This document shows positions 33,615 through 41,418 of a DNA stretch of 64,000 bases, one piece after another (within the stretch, counting starts at the first letter, position 1; each line of letters begins with the position of its first letter). The DNA is from Actinomycetota bacterium. Its GTDB lineage: Bacteria > Actinomycetota > Thermoleophilia > Gaiellales > Gaiellaceae. The position numbers were made by a program, and so were the translations under genes. The stretch covers positions 20,599 through 84,598 of the forward strand of contig PLJC01000015.1 in NCBI GenBank assembly GCA_003139545.1. Reading direction: 5' to 3'. The notes under the pieces were generated by a model. That model was not told the origin of the DNA, ran no database searches, and worked only from the letters and a program-made list of their open reading frames with translations.

Positions 33615-33721
33615 ACCCTGAATCCTCTAATCCACAGAGCCCGGGTTAGCGTCGGCGATTAGCCCGAGATCAACGTCATCCTCGGGCAAAGTCGTCCAAA
33701 CGGCCCGCGTCCGCGTAACTA

Positions 33722-33747
33722 CTCCCTACATCGGCCAGCGGAGGTCG
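33722..33747. repeat. CTCCCTAC-N10-GGAGGTCG motif, copy 2
   Basis: It has the same two half-motifs and same spacing as 29983-30008. Here it lies just before the duplicated segment at 33767, whereas copy 1 lies just after its counterpart. Confidence 0.5.
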
Positions 33748-33766
33748 GTAGTCGTGCCACGGGCGC

Positions 33767-33893
33767 GCCGTCAGCGACCGCTACGGAAGCGGGCGGCGGC
33801 GAGCAGGCCAACGCCGGCGGCAACGAGCACGGCCCCGATGACGGCCCACTTCGTGCTGCCGCTCATGAAGGACCCGCCGATCACGCCGATGCC
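33767..33893. repeat. Duplicated 127-bp segment, source copy
   Basis: This matches 29844-29970. Here it encodes, on the minus strand, the intact second half of the 65-residue membrane protein, so it is the likely source of the copy fused to the helicase. Confidence 0.75.
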
Positions 33894-33968
33894 CTGAAAG
33901 AAGAACACCACTCCGGCCAGGACGAGCACGAGGCCGGCGGCGCCCGCGACGGCGCGAAGGACGAGCAC
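33771..33968 (-). CDS. 65-residue membrane protein with two predicted helices
   Basis: The small protein has helices VAGAAGLVLVLAGVVFFFQGIGVIGG and KWAVIGAVLVAAGVGLLAAA, ending in the basic ARFRSGR. I do not recognise a named family; two-helix proteins of this size are common in actinobacteria. It starts at GTG 33968, two bases after the PAC2 stop, so it looks like the second gene of that operon. A decayed copy of its 3' half lies antisense within the helicase gene at 29844-29970. Confidence 0.65.
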   Translation of the reverse strand: MLVLRAVAGAAGLVLVLAGVVFFFQGIGVIGGSFMSGSTKWAVIGAVLVAAGVGLLAAARFRSGR

Positions 33969-33970
33969 TC

Positions 33971-34855
33971 CTAGACGGCAGGCCCTTCCGGGCCTTCGTC
34001 TTGCTCTTCGCGCTCGCGGAGGAAGCGGGACAGCTCGGCCGCGAGCGACTCGCCCGACGGCAGATCTCCCTCCGATGCCAGCGCGTCGACGCGCTGCTCG
34101 AGCTCTTCGACGTACGCCTGCGTCTCCGCGTCGGTCGAGACGGCCTCGCTGACCTGCTCGGCGTACTCCTCCGCTGCGTGCTCGAGCTCGTCGAGGTCGA
34201 CGTCGATGTGCATCAGCTCGCCGAACCGGCGCACGAGCGCGAGCGCCGCACGCGGGCTCGGCGCAAGCGACACGTAGTGCGGCACCGCCGCCCAGAGGCT
34301 CACCGATGCGATCCCGGCTTCGCGACACTGGTCGTGCAGGATCCCCACGATTCCGGTCGGGCCTTCGTAGCGGGACGCTTCGAGGCCGAGCTCTGCGACG
34401 AGCTCGGAATCGGTCGCCGCCGCCGTCACCGGCGCCGGCCGCGTGTGCGGCACGTCGGCGAGGAGCGACCCGAACGTGACCACCATCTCCACGCCGAGGT
34501 CTTGCGCGAGCTCGAGCACGAGGCCGGAGAACGTGCGCCAGCGCAGGTTCGGCTCGATGCCGAGCAGGAGCACCGCGTCACGACCCGCTCCCGGGATGGA
34601 CGCGTGGAAGAAACCGTTGTCGGGCCAGTCGACCCGCCGCGTCTCACCGTCGACGAGCGACACGTGCGGACGCACCGATTGGAAGTCGAAGAACGACTCC
34701 GGCTCGATCTCCGCGAAGCGCGCTGCGTTCCACTGCTTGGCGAGGTAGGCGGCGCCGAGCGACGCGCCTTGACCTCCATCGTTCCAGCCGCGGAACGCGG
34801 CGATCAGCACGGGCCGCTTCAGGCTCGGCGTGAACGAGACGTTCAGCTCGGGCAT
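33971..34855 (-). CDS. PAC2 family protein (proteasome assembly chaperone-like)
   Basis: The 294-residue protein matches the PAC2 family found in archaea and actinobacteria: RPVLIAAFRGWNDGGQGASLGAAYLA at residues 14-39, GRDAVLLLGIEPNLRWRTF, and VVTFGSLLADVPHTRPAPV near residue 125. A coiled, acidic C-terminus follows (ELEHAAEEYAEQVSEAVS onward). Its cellular role in bacteria is not established. TAGAAT, overlapping the ctaA stop, ends 6 nt before the ATG and there is no Shine-Dalgarno sequence, so it appears leaderless. Confidence 0.9.
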   Translation of the reverse strand: MPELNVSFTPSLKRPVLIAAFRGWNDGGQGASLGAAYLAKQWNAARFAEIEPESFFDFQSVRPHVSLVDGETRRVDWPDNGFFHASIPGAGRDAVLLLGIEPNLRWRTFSGLVLELAQDLGVEMVVTFGSLLADVPHTRPAPVTAAATDSELVAELGLEASRYEGPTGIVGILHDQCREAGIASVSLWAAVPHYVSLAPSPRAALALVRRFGELMHIDVDLDELEHAAEEYAEQVSEAVSTDAETQAYVEELEQRVDALASEGDLPSGESLAAELSRFLREREEQDEGPEGPAV

Positions 34856-34864
34856 TCTCGGATT

Positions 34865-35806
34865 CTAGTGACGCACTGGACGCCACAGCCTCGCCACCAG
34901 GCCGACCGTCCAGGCGAAGAGAACCGCCGCCGCAGCGACGTGCGCGACCACCACCCACCACGGCACGGTGCCGTACGTGCGGTACTGCCATTCGCCGATT
35001 CCCATCTGCACGAGCAGGATGACGAGCAGCGCAGCGCAGCCGCGGAGCAACCACGGCCATTGCGCACGGCGCGCCCACGCCCATGCGGCGAGCACGAGGA
35101 ACACGATCCCGAACGCCGCCACCGCGCGCACGTGCAACCACACGGCCGGGTGGAAGGCGCCGAGGCGGGGAACGACCTTCGAGCCGGAGCTGCCGGGGAA
35201 GCGGCCCGCAGCCGTCGCCAGCGTTCCGGTCACGACGAGCACACCGACGGCGAGGAGGAGCACCGCGCCGCACGCGCGCGCGAGGGTGGGAAGCATGGAC
35301 GCGCCGCCGCGCACGAGCCTCGACGCTTCGAGCAGCGTCACCACGGCGATCCCGAGAACGGTCAGCGACAGCAGCAGATGTGTCAGGACGAGATACGGGT
35401 TGAGGTCGTAGTACACGGTGATCGCGCCGAGCGGCGCCTGCGCAAGCGTGCCGGCGAAGACGACGGTCGCGAGCACTTTGCCGCGGCGGCCGAGGCCGCG
35501 CGTGCGCCAGGCGGCGATCGCGAGCACTAGCGTCGATATGACGGTGATCGCGGAGACGACGCGGTTCGAGAACTCGATGTCGGAGTGGTAGCCCTTCGGC
35601 AGCGCGTGCGTGGCGTTGCACGTCGGCCAGTGCGGGCACCCGAGGCCGGAGCCGGTCAGGCGCACGGTCGCGCCGGAGCCGACGATGACGACGAGGCAGC
35701 CGACCGCCACCCAGGCGACTCGGCGAAAGCCGGCCGGGCTCAGCTCTCGGCGAGCTGCTAAACTAACGTTGACGTAAGAATGAAGTTTCTTCGGAGTCGC
35801 AGACAT
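34865..35806 (-). CDS. ctaA: Heme A synthase
   Basis: The 313-residue membrane protein converts heme O to heme A for aa3-type cytochrome oxidase. The N-terminal half has RVAWVAVGCLVVIVGSGATVRLTGSGLGCPHWPTCNAT (Cys pair in the first loop) and the His-containing IEFSNRVVSAITV. The second half repeats with HVRAVAAFGIVF and VVAHVAAAAVLF. Eight segments are predicted. ATG 35806 is the only standard start before the first segment, but it overlaps the divergent exporter start by 27 nt, so one of the two starts is probably wrong. No ctaB or oxidase gene is in the window. Confidence 0.9.
   Translation of the reverse strand: MSATPKKLHSYVNVSLAARRELSPAGFRRVAWVAVGCLVVIVGSGATVRLTGSGLGCPHWPTCNATHALPKGYHSDIEFSNRVVSAITVISTLVLAIAAWRTRGLGRRGKVLATVVFAGTLAQAPLGAITVYYDLNPYLVLTHLLLSLTVLGIAVVTLLEASRLVRGGASMLPTLARACGAVLLLAVGVLVVTGTLATAAGRFPGSSGSKVVPRLGAFHPAVWLHVRAVAAFGIVFLVLAAWAWARRAQWPWLLRGCAALLVILLVQMGIGEWQYRTYGTVPWWVVVAHVAAAAVLFAWTVGLVARLWRPVRH
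35763..35778. promoter_or_regulatory. Imperfect palindrome, candidate MerR-family operator
   Basis: CTAACGTTGACGTAAG matches its own reverse complement at 12 of 16 positions, with ACGT half-sites like those of actinobacterial MerR regulators. It lies one base before the annotated exporter ATG. The MerR gene at 37255 is the likely regulator. Confidence 0.5.
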
Positions 35807-37258
35807 AGCCGTCAGTTCAAGTGGTGGGTGCTCTCCTGCACCAGCCTGGGGATGCTGCTGGCGACCGTCAACTCGGGCACCCTCATCATCGCGCTCCCGG
35901 ACCTCGAGCGCAGCCTGCACACGACGTTGCTCCAGCTCGTCTGGGTCATTCTCGTCTACATGATCGTCTCCACCGTGCTCGTCCTGACGGCGGGACGGTT
36001 GTCCGACCTGTTTGGGCGCAAGCACGCATACGTGCTCGGCTTCCTCGTCTTCTCGGCCGCGTCGCTCGGCGCCGGCTTCTCCGGCAGCGGGACGCAGCTC
36101 ATCCTCTGGCGCGTCCTCCAGGGCGTCGGCGGCGCGTTCCTCTTCGCGAACGCGGCCGCACTCGTCACGGACGCGTTCCCGAAGGAGGAGCTCGGGCTCG
36201 CGATGGGCACGAATACGATGGTGGCCGCGGTCGGGCTCGTCATCGGCCCGGTGCTCGGCGGCGCGCTCGTCGCGATCAACTGGCCGTGGGTCTTCTGGTT
36301 CAACGTCCCGCTCGGCCTGCTCGGCTCCGCGTGGGCGTATCTCGTGCTGCACGAGATCTCCGGTCGCGACCAGGAACGCGGGCTCGACCTGGTCGGGACG
36401 TCGACGTTCGTCGTCGGGTTGACCGGCCTCGTCCTTGCCCTGTCGAAGGGCGGACTGTCGGGCTGGAACAACTGGCTCGTCATCGCCGGCTTCGCCGCCG
36501 CGATCGTGTTCCTGCCGATCTTCGTGCTCATCGAGCGGCACGGGCGCGCGCCGATGCTCGACCTCTCGCTCTTCCAGAACAAGCTCTTCGCCGCCGCCTC
36601 CGGCGCAGCCTTCATCAACGGTCTCTCCCGCTTCGCGCTGATGTTCCTGTTCGTCTTCTACTTCCAGGGCCCGCAGGGGAAGTCGCCGATCGTCGCCGGC
36701 CTCGAGCTTGCGCCGCTGGCGGTCGGCATGCTCGTTTCCTCGCCGCTCGCCGGCATCGCCGCCGACCGGCACGGGTCGCGCGGCCTCGCGGCGCTCGGCA
36801 TGCTCGTCTCCGCGGCGGGCCTCGCCGGAATGACGACGCTGCAGGCGCACACGGCATACGTCTGGAGCGCGCTCTGGCTCCTGCTCGTCGGCATCGGCTC
36901 GGGCATGTTCAACAGCCCGAACACGGCGGCGATGATGGGCGTCGTCCCGGTGAACAGGCGCGGCATCGCCGCGGGCGCGCGTGTGATGCTGCAGAACACC
37001 GGCGCCGTCATCTCGATCGCGTTCGTCATGGCGGTCATCACGTCGGCGGTCCCGACGACCGTGCTGTTCAAGATCTTCTCCGGCATCGCGTCCGGTCTCT
37101 CCACGAAGCAGCTCGACCCGTTCATCGCCAACATGCACATGGCGCTGTGGGTGCTCGCCGGCGTCTCGCTGCTCGGCGCCGCCGTGTCGCTCATGCGCCC
37201 GGCGCACGTCATCGGCGACGTCACGCTCGACGAGATCTTCGAGGCGGAGGCCGCATGA
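35780..37258 (+). CDS. MFS exporter, DHA2 (EmrB/QacA) family
   Basis: The 492-residue protein has 14 predicted membrane segments, as expected for DHA2 drug exporters. Motif A is GRLSDLFGRKHAYVLG near residue 73; motif C-like GLVIGPVLGGALVAINWPWVFWFNVPLGLLG lies near residue 150. A MerR regulator follows with a four-base overlap and a MerR-like palindrome precedes it, so induction by an exported compound is likely. ATG 35780 is adopted, but if the promoter spans the palindrome the true start may be GTG 35828. Confidence 0.9.
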   Translation: MKFLRSRRHSRQFKWWVLSCTSLGMLLATVNSGTLIIALPDLERSLHTTLLQLVWVILVYMIVSTVLVLTAGRLSDLFGRKHAYVLGFLVFSAASLGAGFSGSGTQLILWRVLQGVGGAFLFANAAALVTDAFPKEELGLAMGTNTMVAAVGLVIGPVLGGALVAINWPWVFWFNVPLGLLGSAWAYLVLHEISGRDQERGLDLVGTSTFVVGLTGLVLALSKGGLSGWNNWLVIAGFAAAIVFLPIFVLIERHGRAPMLDLSLFQNKLFAAASGAAFINGLSRFALMFLFVFYFQGPQGKSPIVAGLELAPLAVGMLVSSPLAGIAADRHGSRGLAALGMLVSAAGLAGMTTLQAHTAYVWSALWLLLVGIGSGMFNSPNTAAMMGVVPVNRRGIAAGARVMLQNTGAVISIAFVMAVITSAVPTTVLFKIFSGIASGLSTKQLDPFIANMHMALWVLAGVSLLGAAVSLMRPAHVIGDVTLDEIFEAEAA

Positions 37259-37677
37259 TTCGCATCGGCGAAGTTGCCGAGCGGACGGGGTTGACGCCGC
37301 GCACGATCCGCTACTACGAGGAGATCGGCCTGCTCCCCGGCCCGCCGGAACGGCGCAAGGGCGAGCACCGCGCCTATGACGACGACGACGTCGAGCGGCT
37401 GAGTGAGCTCACGCGCCTGCGCGACCTGCTCAACCTGTCGCTCGAGGAGCTGAAGCAGCTCGTCGAGGCCGAGGAGGCGCGCGCCGCGATCCGCAAGCAG
37501 TTCCGCGAGAGCGACTCCGACGCCGAGCGGCTGCAGCTGCTCGACCTGGCGCTCCCGCACGTCGAGACGCAGATCGGGCTCGTGCGCCGGCGGATGGAGG
37601 AGCTGAAGCGGCTCGAGGCCGAGCTCGTCGAGAAGCGGAAGTCGATCCTCGCGCGCAAGCGCGAGCTTGCTAGCTGA
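37255..37677 (+). CDS. MerR family transcriptional regulator
   Basis: The 140-residue regulator has the MerR winged HTH at residues 2-40 (IRIGEVAERTGLTPRTIRYYEEIGLLPGP), the second wing region HRAYDDDDVERLSEL, and a long dimerisation coiled coil (HVETQIGLVRRRMEELKRLEAELVEKRKSI). No Cys or C-terminal ligand domain is present, which argues against metal sensing. It overlaps the DHA2 exporter by four bases and is presumably its regulator through the palindrome at 35763. Its last 8 nt overlap the convergent selD end. Confidence 0.92.
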   Translation: MIRIGEVAERTGLTPRTIRYYEEIGLLPGPPERRKGEHRAYDDDDVERLSELTRLRDLLNLSLEELKQLVEAEEARAAIRKQFRESDSDAERLQLLDLALPHVETQIGLVRRRMEELKRLEAELVEKRKSILARKRELAS

Positions 37678-38668
37678 CGAAGACTCCTGTTCCTTCCTCG
37701 ATCGTGCCGACGCGGCGCAGGAAGAGGTCGCGCGCACGGAACGCGCTCTCGAGCGAGAGCGCCTTGTCCGCGGGAAGCGAGATCAGCAGGCCGCCCGCGG
37801 TCTGCGCGTCGTAGCCGAGGGCGAGCACTTCTTCGTCGACGCCGTCCGCTTCGACCGGCGCGTATTCGCGGTTGCGCGGGTCCCCGCCGGTGCGAATCCC
37901 GTTCCGCGCGGCCTCGAGCGCACCGTCGAGCGCCGGCAGCGCGGCCGCGTCGAGCCGGATGCGCACGCCGCTCCGCGTGGCCATCTCGTGCGCGTGCCCG
38001 AAGAGGCCGAAGCCGGTGACGTCCGTGACCGCGTTTGGGGTGAACGGCCGCAGCGCGTCGGCGGCGTCGGCGTTGAGCGTCGTCATCCAGCGCACCGCCT
38101 CGCTCGCGTCCACCTTCGCCGCGAGCACGAGCCCGGTGCCGAGCGGCTTCGTCAGGAAGAGCGCGTCGCCGGGTCGCGCGCCTGCCTTCGTCCAGATGCC
38201 GTCGGGATGCACGGTGCCGACGACGGCGAGCCCGTACTTCGGCTCCGCGTCGCGGATGGTGTGACCGCCGGCGAGCACCGCGCCCGCGGCGCGCACCGTC
38301 TCGTCCGCGGCGGCGAAGACCGCGGCGGGAACCTCGTTCGGAAGCTCCTCCGGGAACGCGGCGATGGAGAGCGCCAGCAGCGGCGTCCCGCCCATGGCGA
38401 AGACGTCGTTGAGGGCGTTCGTCGCGGCGATCCGTCCGAAGGTGGCCGGGTCGTCGACGAGCGGCGGGAAGAAGTCGACGGTGAAGACGAGCGCGCGCTC
38501 GTCGTCGAGCTTGTAGACGGCGGCGTCGTCGGCGGGGTCGAGGCCGACGAGGAGGTTCTCCGCCTCGGCCGGGACGAATCCGCGGAGGAGCTCTTCGAGC
38601 CGGGACGCCGAGTACTTCGCGGCGCAGCCACCGCCCACGGTGAGACCGGTGAGCGCGGGTGCTTCCAC
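37670..38668 (-). CDS. selD: Selenide, water dikinase
   Basis: The 332-residue enzyme makes selenophosphate from selenide and ATP. The N-terminal catalytic region is LTVGGGCAAKYSA with Cys15 and Lys18; E. coli SelD has a second Cys two residues later, here Ala. LDPADDAAVYKLDDERALVFTVDFF, ATNALNDVFAMGG and GGHTIRDAEPKYGL follow in order, and the C-terminus keeps the AIRS fold. I chose GTG 38668 because TACAGT ends exactly 7 nt upstream. An upstream ATG would lie inside the divergent gene. No selA, selB or tRNA-Sec was seen here, so selenium use cannot be confirmed. Confidence 0.93.
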   Translation of the reverse strand: MEAPALTGLTVGGGCAAKYSASRLEELLRGFVPAEAENLLVGLDPADDAAVYKLDDERALVFTVDFFPPLVDDPATFGRIAATNALNDVFAMGGTPLLALSIAAFPEELPNEVPAAVFAAADETVRAAGAVLAGGHTIRDAEPKYGLAVVGTVHPDGIWTKAGARPGDALFLTKPLGTGLVLAAKVDASEAVRWMTTLNADAADALRPFTPNAVTDVTGFGLFGHAHEMATRSGVRIRLDAAALPALDGALEAARNGIRTGGDPRNREYAPVEADGVDEEVLALGYDAQTAGGLLISLPADKALSLESAFRARDLFLRRVGTIEEGTGVFVS

Positions 38669-38690
38669 GCGGTTTACTGTACGCGCGGTG
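38668..38690. promoter_or_regulatory. Bidirectional leaderless promoter between selD and the SDR gene
   Basis: TACTGTA at 38675-38681 supplies TACTGT on the plus strand and TACAGT on the minus strand. Each hexamer is followed by exactly 7 nt and then a GTG start (38688 plus, 38668 minus). The two starts are only 19 nt apart, so neither gene can have a conventional leader. Confidence 0.7.
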
Positions 38691-39386
38691 GAGAGGGCAG
38701 CGCTCGTCACGGGTGGGTCGTCCGGAATCGGGCTCGCGATCGCGCGCATGCTGCGCGACGAGGGCTATGACCTGACGCTCGCGTCGCGGCGCAAGGAGAA
38801 GGTCGAGGCCGCGGCCGAGGAGCTCGGCGCGGCCGCCGTCGCGGCCGACGTCGGTGACGCGGACGATTGCGCGCGGCTCGTCGCGGAGCACCGCGAGCGC
38901 TTCGGGCGACTGGACGTGCTCGTCAACTCGGCCGGGATCGGCATCGGCGGACGCGTCGAGGACCTGCCCGTGAAGCATCTCGACCTGCAGCTCGGCGTGA
39001 ACCTGCGCGGGCTCTTCCTCGTCACGCAGGCGGCGATCCCGCTGCTGCGCGAGTCGCGCGGCTGGATCGTCAACCTCGCGTCGATCGCCGGCACGATGCC
39101 GACGCCGGGTCTTTCCGTCTACGGCGCGACGAAAGCGGCGGTGATCTCGCTCACGCGCTCGCTCAACGCCGAGCTCGACGCCGACGGCGTGCGCGCGATC
39201 GCGCTCTGCCCCGGGTTCGTCGACACGCCGATGGCGCAGTGGTCGGGGATCGAGCCGGACGAGATGATTCGGCCCGAGGACTGCGCCGAGGTCGTGCGCA
39301 TGGCGCTGCGGCTCTCGCCGCACGCGCGCGTCCCGCAGGTCGTCGTCGAGCGCATGGGCTCGACGAACGGCGACGTGCCGGGCTAG
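38688..39386 (+). CDS. Short-chain dehydrogenase/reductase
   Basis: The 232-residue oxidoreductase has the classical SDR layout: [18 protein letters not shown] (NAD(P) motif, residues 5-22), NSAGIG near residue 84, Ser in NLASIAGTM and the YGATK catalytic pair near residue 145. The basic residue after the second strand (SRRKEK) suggests NADP preference. The substrate is unknown. It begins at the leaderless GTG shared with the selD promoter element, and its stop overlaps the ACC deaminase start (TAGTG). Confidence 0.9.
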   Translation: MERAALVTGGSSGIGLAIARMLRDEGYDLTLASRRKEKVEAAAEELGAAAVAADVGDADDCARLVAEHRERFGRLDVLVNSAGIGIGGRVEDLPVKHLDLQLGVNLRGLFLVTQAAIPLLRESRGWIVNLASIAGTMPTPGLSVYGATKAAVISLTRSLNAELDADGVRAIALCPGFVDTPMAQWSGIEPDEMIRPEDCAEVVRMALRLSPHARVPQVVVERMGSTNGDVPG

Positions 39387-40390
39387 TGCTCGCGGACTTC
39401 CCGCGCGTCGAGCTCCTCTTCGGCCCGTCTCCGGTGCACCCGCTCGAACGGCTGAGCGAGCACCTGGGCGGCCGCGTCGACATCTGGGCGAAGCGCGAGG
39501 ACTGCAACTCCGGCCTCGCGTACGGCGGGAACAAGGTGCGGAAGCTCGAGTACCTCGCGGCGGACGCACTCGCGCAGGGCTGCGACACGCTCGTGTCGAT
39601 CGGCGGCGTGCAGTCGAACCACACGCGCCAGGTGGCGGCCGTCGCCGCGCGGCTCGGACTGAAGTGCGTGCTCGTGCAGGAGCACTGGGTCGACTGGCCC
39701 GACGTGGTCTACGACAAGGTCGGGAACATCCTGCTCTCGCGGATCATGGGCGCCGACGTCCGGATCGTCGACGCGGGCTTCGACATCGCGTTCCGCCCGA
39801 GCTGGCAGGAGGCGCTCGACTCGGTCGAAGCCGCCGGCGGCAAGCCGTATCCGATCCCGGCCGGTGCGTCCGACCACCCGCTCGGCGGCCTCGGGTTCGC
39901 GCGTTGGGCGCAGGAGGTCGCGGAGCAGGAGGCCGAGCTCGACGTTTTCTTCGACACGATCGTCGTCTGCTCGGTGACCGGCTCGACGCAGGCGGGGATG
40001 GTCGCCGGCTTCGCGCTCCAGGACCGCGAGCGCAGCATCCTCGGCATCGACGGCTCCGCAAAGGTCAAGCAGACGCTCGACCAGGTGACGCGCATCGCGC
40101 ACACCACGGCCGAGGCGATCGGCGCCACGCGCGAGCTCGACGTCGTCCTGCTCGACGAGTGGCACGCAGGCACGTATGGCATCCCCGACGCGAAGACGAT
40201 CGAGGCGATCCGGTTGTGCGCCCGGCTCGAGGGCGTCCTGACCGATCCGGTCTACGAGGGCAAGTCGATGGCCGCCCTCATAGACCTCGTCAGCGACGGC
40301 CGCATCGAGCCGGGCTCACGCGTCCTCTATGCACACCTCGGCGGTCAGCCTGCGCTGAACGCCTACGCGGGGGTTTTCACTCCCGGCTGA
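39386..40390 (+). CDS. acdS: 1-aminocyclopropane-1-carboxylate deaminase
   Basis: This PLP enzyme (334 residues) converts ACC, the plant ethylene precursor, to 2-oxobutyrate and ammonia. The chain keeps the AcdS pattern closely: [48 protein letters not shown] with PLP Lys50, [12 protein letters not shown] with Ser77, and PVYEGKS plus [13 protein letters not shown]. Tyr290, Glu291 and Leu318 correspond to Tyr294/Glu295/Leu322 of Pseudomonas ACC deaminase; Glu and Leu at these places separate it from D-cysteine desulfhydrase. GTG start overlaps the SDR stop. Its 3' end overlaps the convergent peroxiredoxin by 28 nt. Confidence 0.9.
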   Translation: MLADFPRVELLFGPSPVHPLERLSEHLGGRVDIWAKREDCNSGLAYGGNKVRKLEYLAADALAQGCDTLVSIGGVQSNHTRQVAAVAARLGLKCVLVQEHWVDWPDVVYDKVGNILLSRIMGADVRIVDAGFDIAFRPSWQEALDSVEAAGGKPYPIPAGASDHPLGGLGFARWAQEVAEQEAELDVFFDTIVVCSVTGSTQAGMVAGFALQDRERSILGIDGSAKVKQTLDQVTRIAHTTAEAIGATRELDVVLLDEWHAGTYGIPDAKTIEAIRLCARLEGVLTDPVYEGKSMAALIDLVSDGRIEPGSRVLYAHLGGQPALNAYAGVFTPG

Positions 40391-41034
40391 GGCACGATGC
40401 GGATGTACGGCTTCGGCTCCTCCCACTCGCCGAAGATCTCCTTCGCGTCCTCGTTCGAGACCGACCCGGCGATGATCACGTCGTCGCCCTGCTGCCACTG
40501 CGCCGGCGTCGCCACCTTGTGCTTCGCGGTCAACTGGAGCGAGTCGATCACGCGCAGCACCTCGTCGAAGTTGCGCCCGGTCGTCATCGGGTAGACGAGG
40601 ATCAGCTTCACCTTCTTGTCCGGGCCGATGACGAAGACGTTTCGCACCGTCTGGTTGTCGGCGGGGGTGCGCTCGAGCGGATCGCCCGACGTGCTCGCCG
40701 GCAGCATCCCGTACAGCTTCGAGACGTTGAAGTCGGCGTCGCTGATGATCGGGTAGTTGGGCGCGTATCCCTGCGTCTCCTCGATGTCCTTGGCCCAGTC
40801 GCCGTGGCGGTCGACCGGGTCGACGGACAGCCCGATGACCTTCACGCCCCGGCGGTCGAACTCCGGCTTGATCTTCGCCATGTACCCGAGCTCGGTCGTG
40901 CAGACCGGGGTGAAGTCCTTCGGGTGCGAGAAGAGCACGGCCCACGAGTCGCCGATCCAGTCGTGGAAGCCGATCTTGCCCTCGGTCGTCTCGGCCTCGA
41001 AGTCCGGCGCGGTGTCACCGATGTGCAGTCCCAT
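40363..41034 (-). CDS. 1-Cys peroxiredoxin (Prx6 family)
   Basis: The 223-residue enzyme reduces peroxides. The peroxidatic Cys45 lies in [21 protein letters not shown]. The long C-terminal extension with [16 protein letters not shown] and [17 protein letters not shown] is typical of the Prx6/AhpC-like subgroup. No nearby resolving Cys is obvious, consistent with a 1-Cys mechanism. It is one of few genes here with a clear Shine-Dalgarno sequence (AAGGAG, 6 nt before ATG). The upstream region 41035-41249 shows no gene; a GATAGT hexamer near 41053 may be its -10. Confidence 0.94.
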   Translation of the reverse strand: MGLHIGDTAPDFEAETTEGKIGFHDWIGDSWAVLFSHPKDFTPVCTTELGYMAKIKPEFDRRGVKVIGLSVDPVDRHGDWAKDIEETQGYAPNYPIISDADFNVSKLYGMLPASTSGDPLERTPADNQTVRNVFVIGPDKKVKLILVYPMTTGRNFDEVLRVIDSLQLTAKHKVATPAQWQQGDDVIIAGSVSNEDAKEIFGEWEEPKPYIRIVPQPGVKTPA

Positions 41035-41249
41035 GTGCGGCTCCTTCCCTCACTATCTCTTTTGAAGTAATGGGGTCGTAGCTTACCGCGCGCCACGGGT
41101 CCAAGCGAAGGCGGCGCCGACCAGGGCGCCTGCCTCCGCTAGTCCGGTAACGCGCACACCTGTCTACACCGCGTTGGCCGGCGAGGAATATTCGGTTCGG
41201 CTGCCGTCAGGCCGAGTGAGAGAGTGAGCTGAGAAGCCGCAGAGCTCCC

Positions 41250-41280
41250 GGGATCCGCGCCCATCGAACGGCGCGGTCCC
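41250..41280 (-). terminator. Hairpin downstream of the small peptide gene
   Basis: On the minus strand GGGACCGCGCC pairs with GGCGCGGATCCC with one bulged base around a short loop, starting 11 nt after the peptide stop. There is no U-tract. It probably closes the regulator-peptide transcript. Confidence 0.5.
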
Positions 41281-41291
41281 GAATCTACGAC

Positions 41292-41399
41292 CTACCAGTA
41301 ACCCCCGTCGCTCATGCCCGTGCCGTGCTTCGCCCCAGCGAGGAGTGCAGCCAGCATCACAGCAGCGATGAGAAGCGTGAAGAGCCGTGCTTTGGTCAC
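41292..41399 (-). CDS. 35-residue export-type peptide, candidate signal pre-peptide
   Basis: The GTG start follows AAGGAGGTGA with 7-nt spacing from AGGAGG, a full match to the anti-Shine-Dalgarno sequence and the best ribosome site in the window. The product has a basic start (MTKAR), a hydrophobic core (LFTLLIAAVMLAALL), an AGA signal-peptidase-like site and a 12-residue tail KHGTGMSDGGYW. The gene begins 19 nt after the stop of the XRE-TPR regulator, in the same direction, as phr genes follow rap genes. Function as a secreted signalling peptide is inference; a mini-membrane protein is the alternative. Confidence 0.6.
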   Translation of the reverse strand: MTKARLFTLLIAAVMLAALLAGAKHGTGMSDGGYW

Positions 41400-41418
41400 C
41401 GTGTCACCTCCTTCCTCG

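Noticed and set aside
35807-37207. N-terminal extension of ctaA by about 470 codons
   Set aside because: The extension is antisense to the DHA2 exporter and has shadow-like composition.
38669-38749. Longer selD start at ATG 38749
   Set aside because: It would overlap the SDR gene by 62 nt and ignore the well-placed TACAGT; the extra residues are not part of the family.
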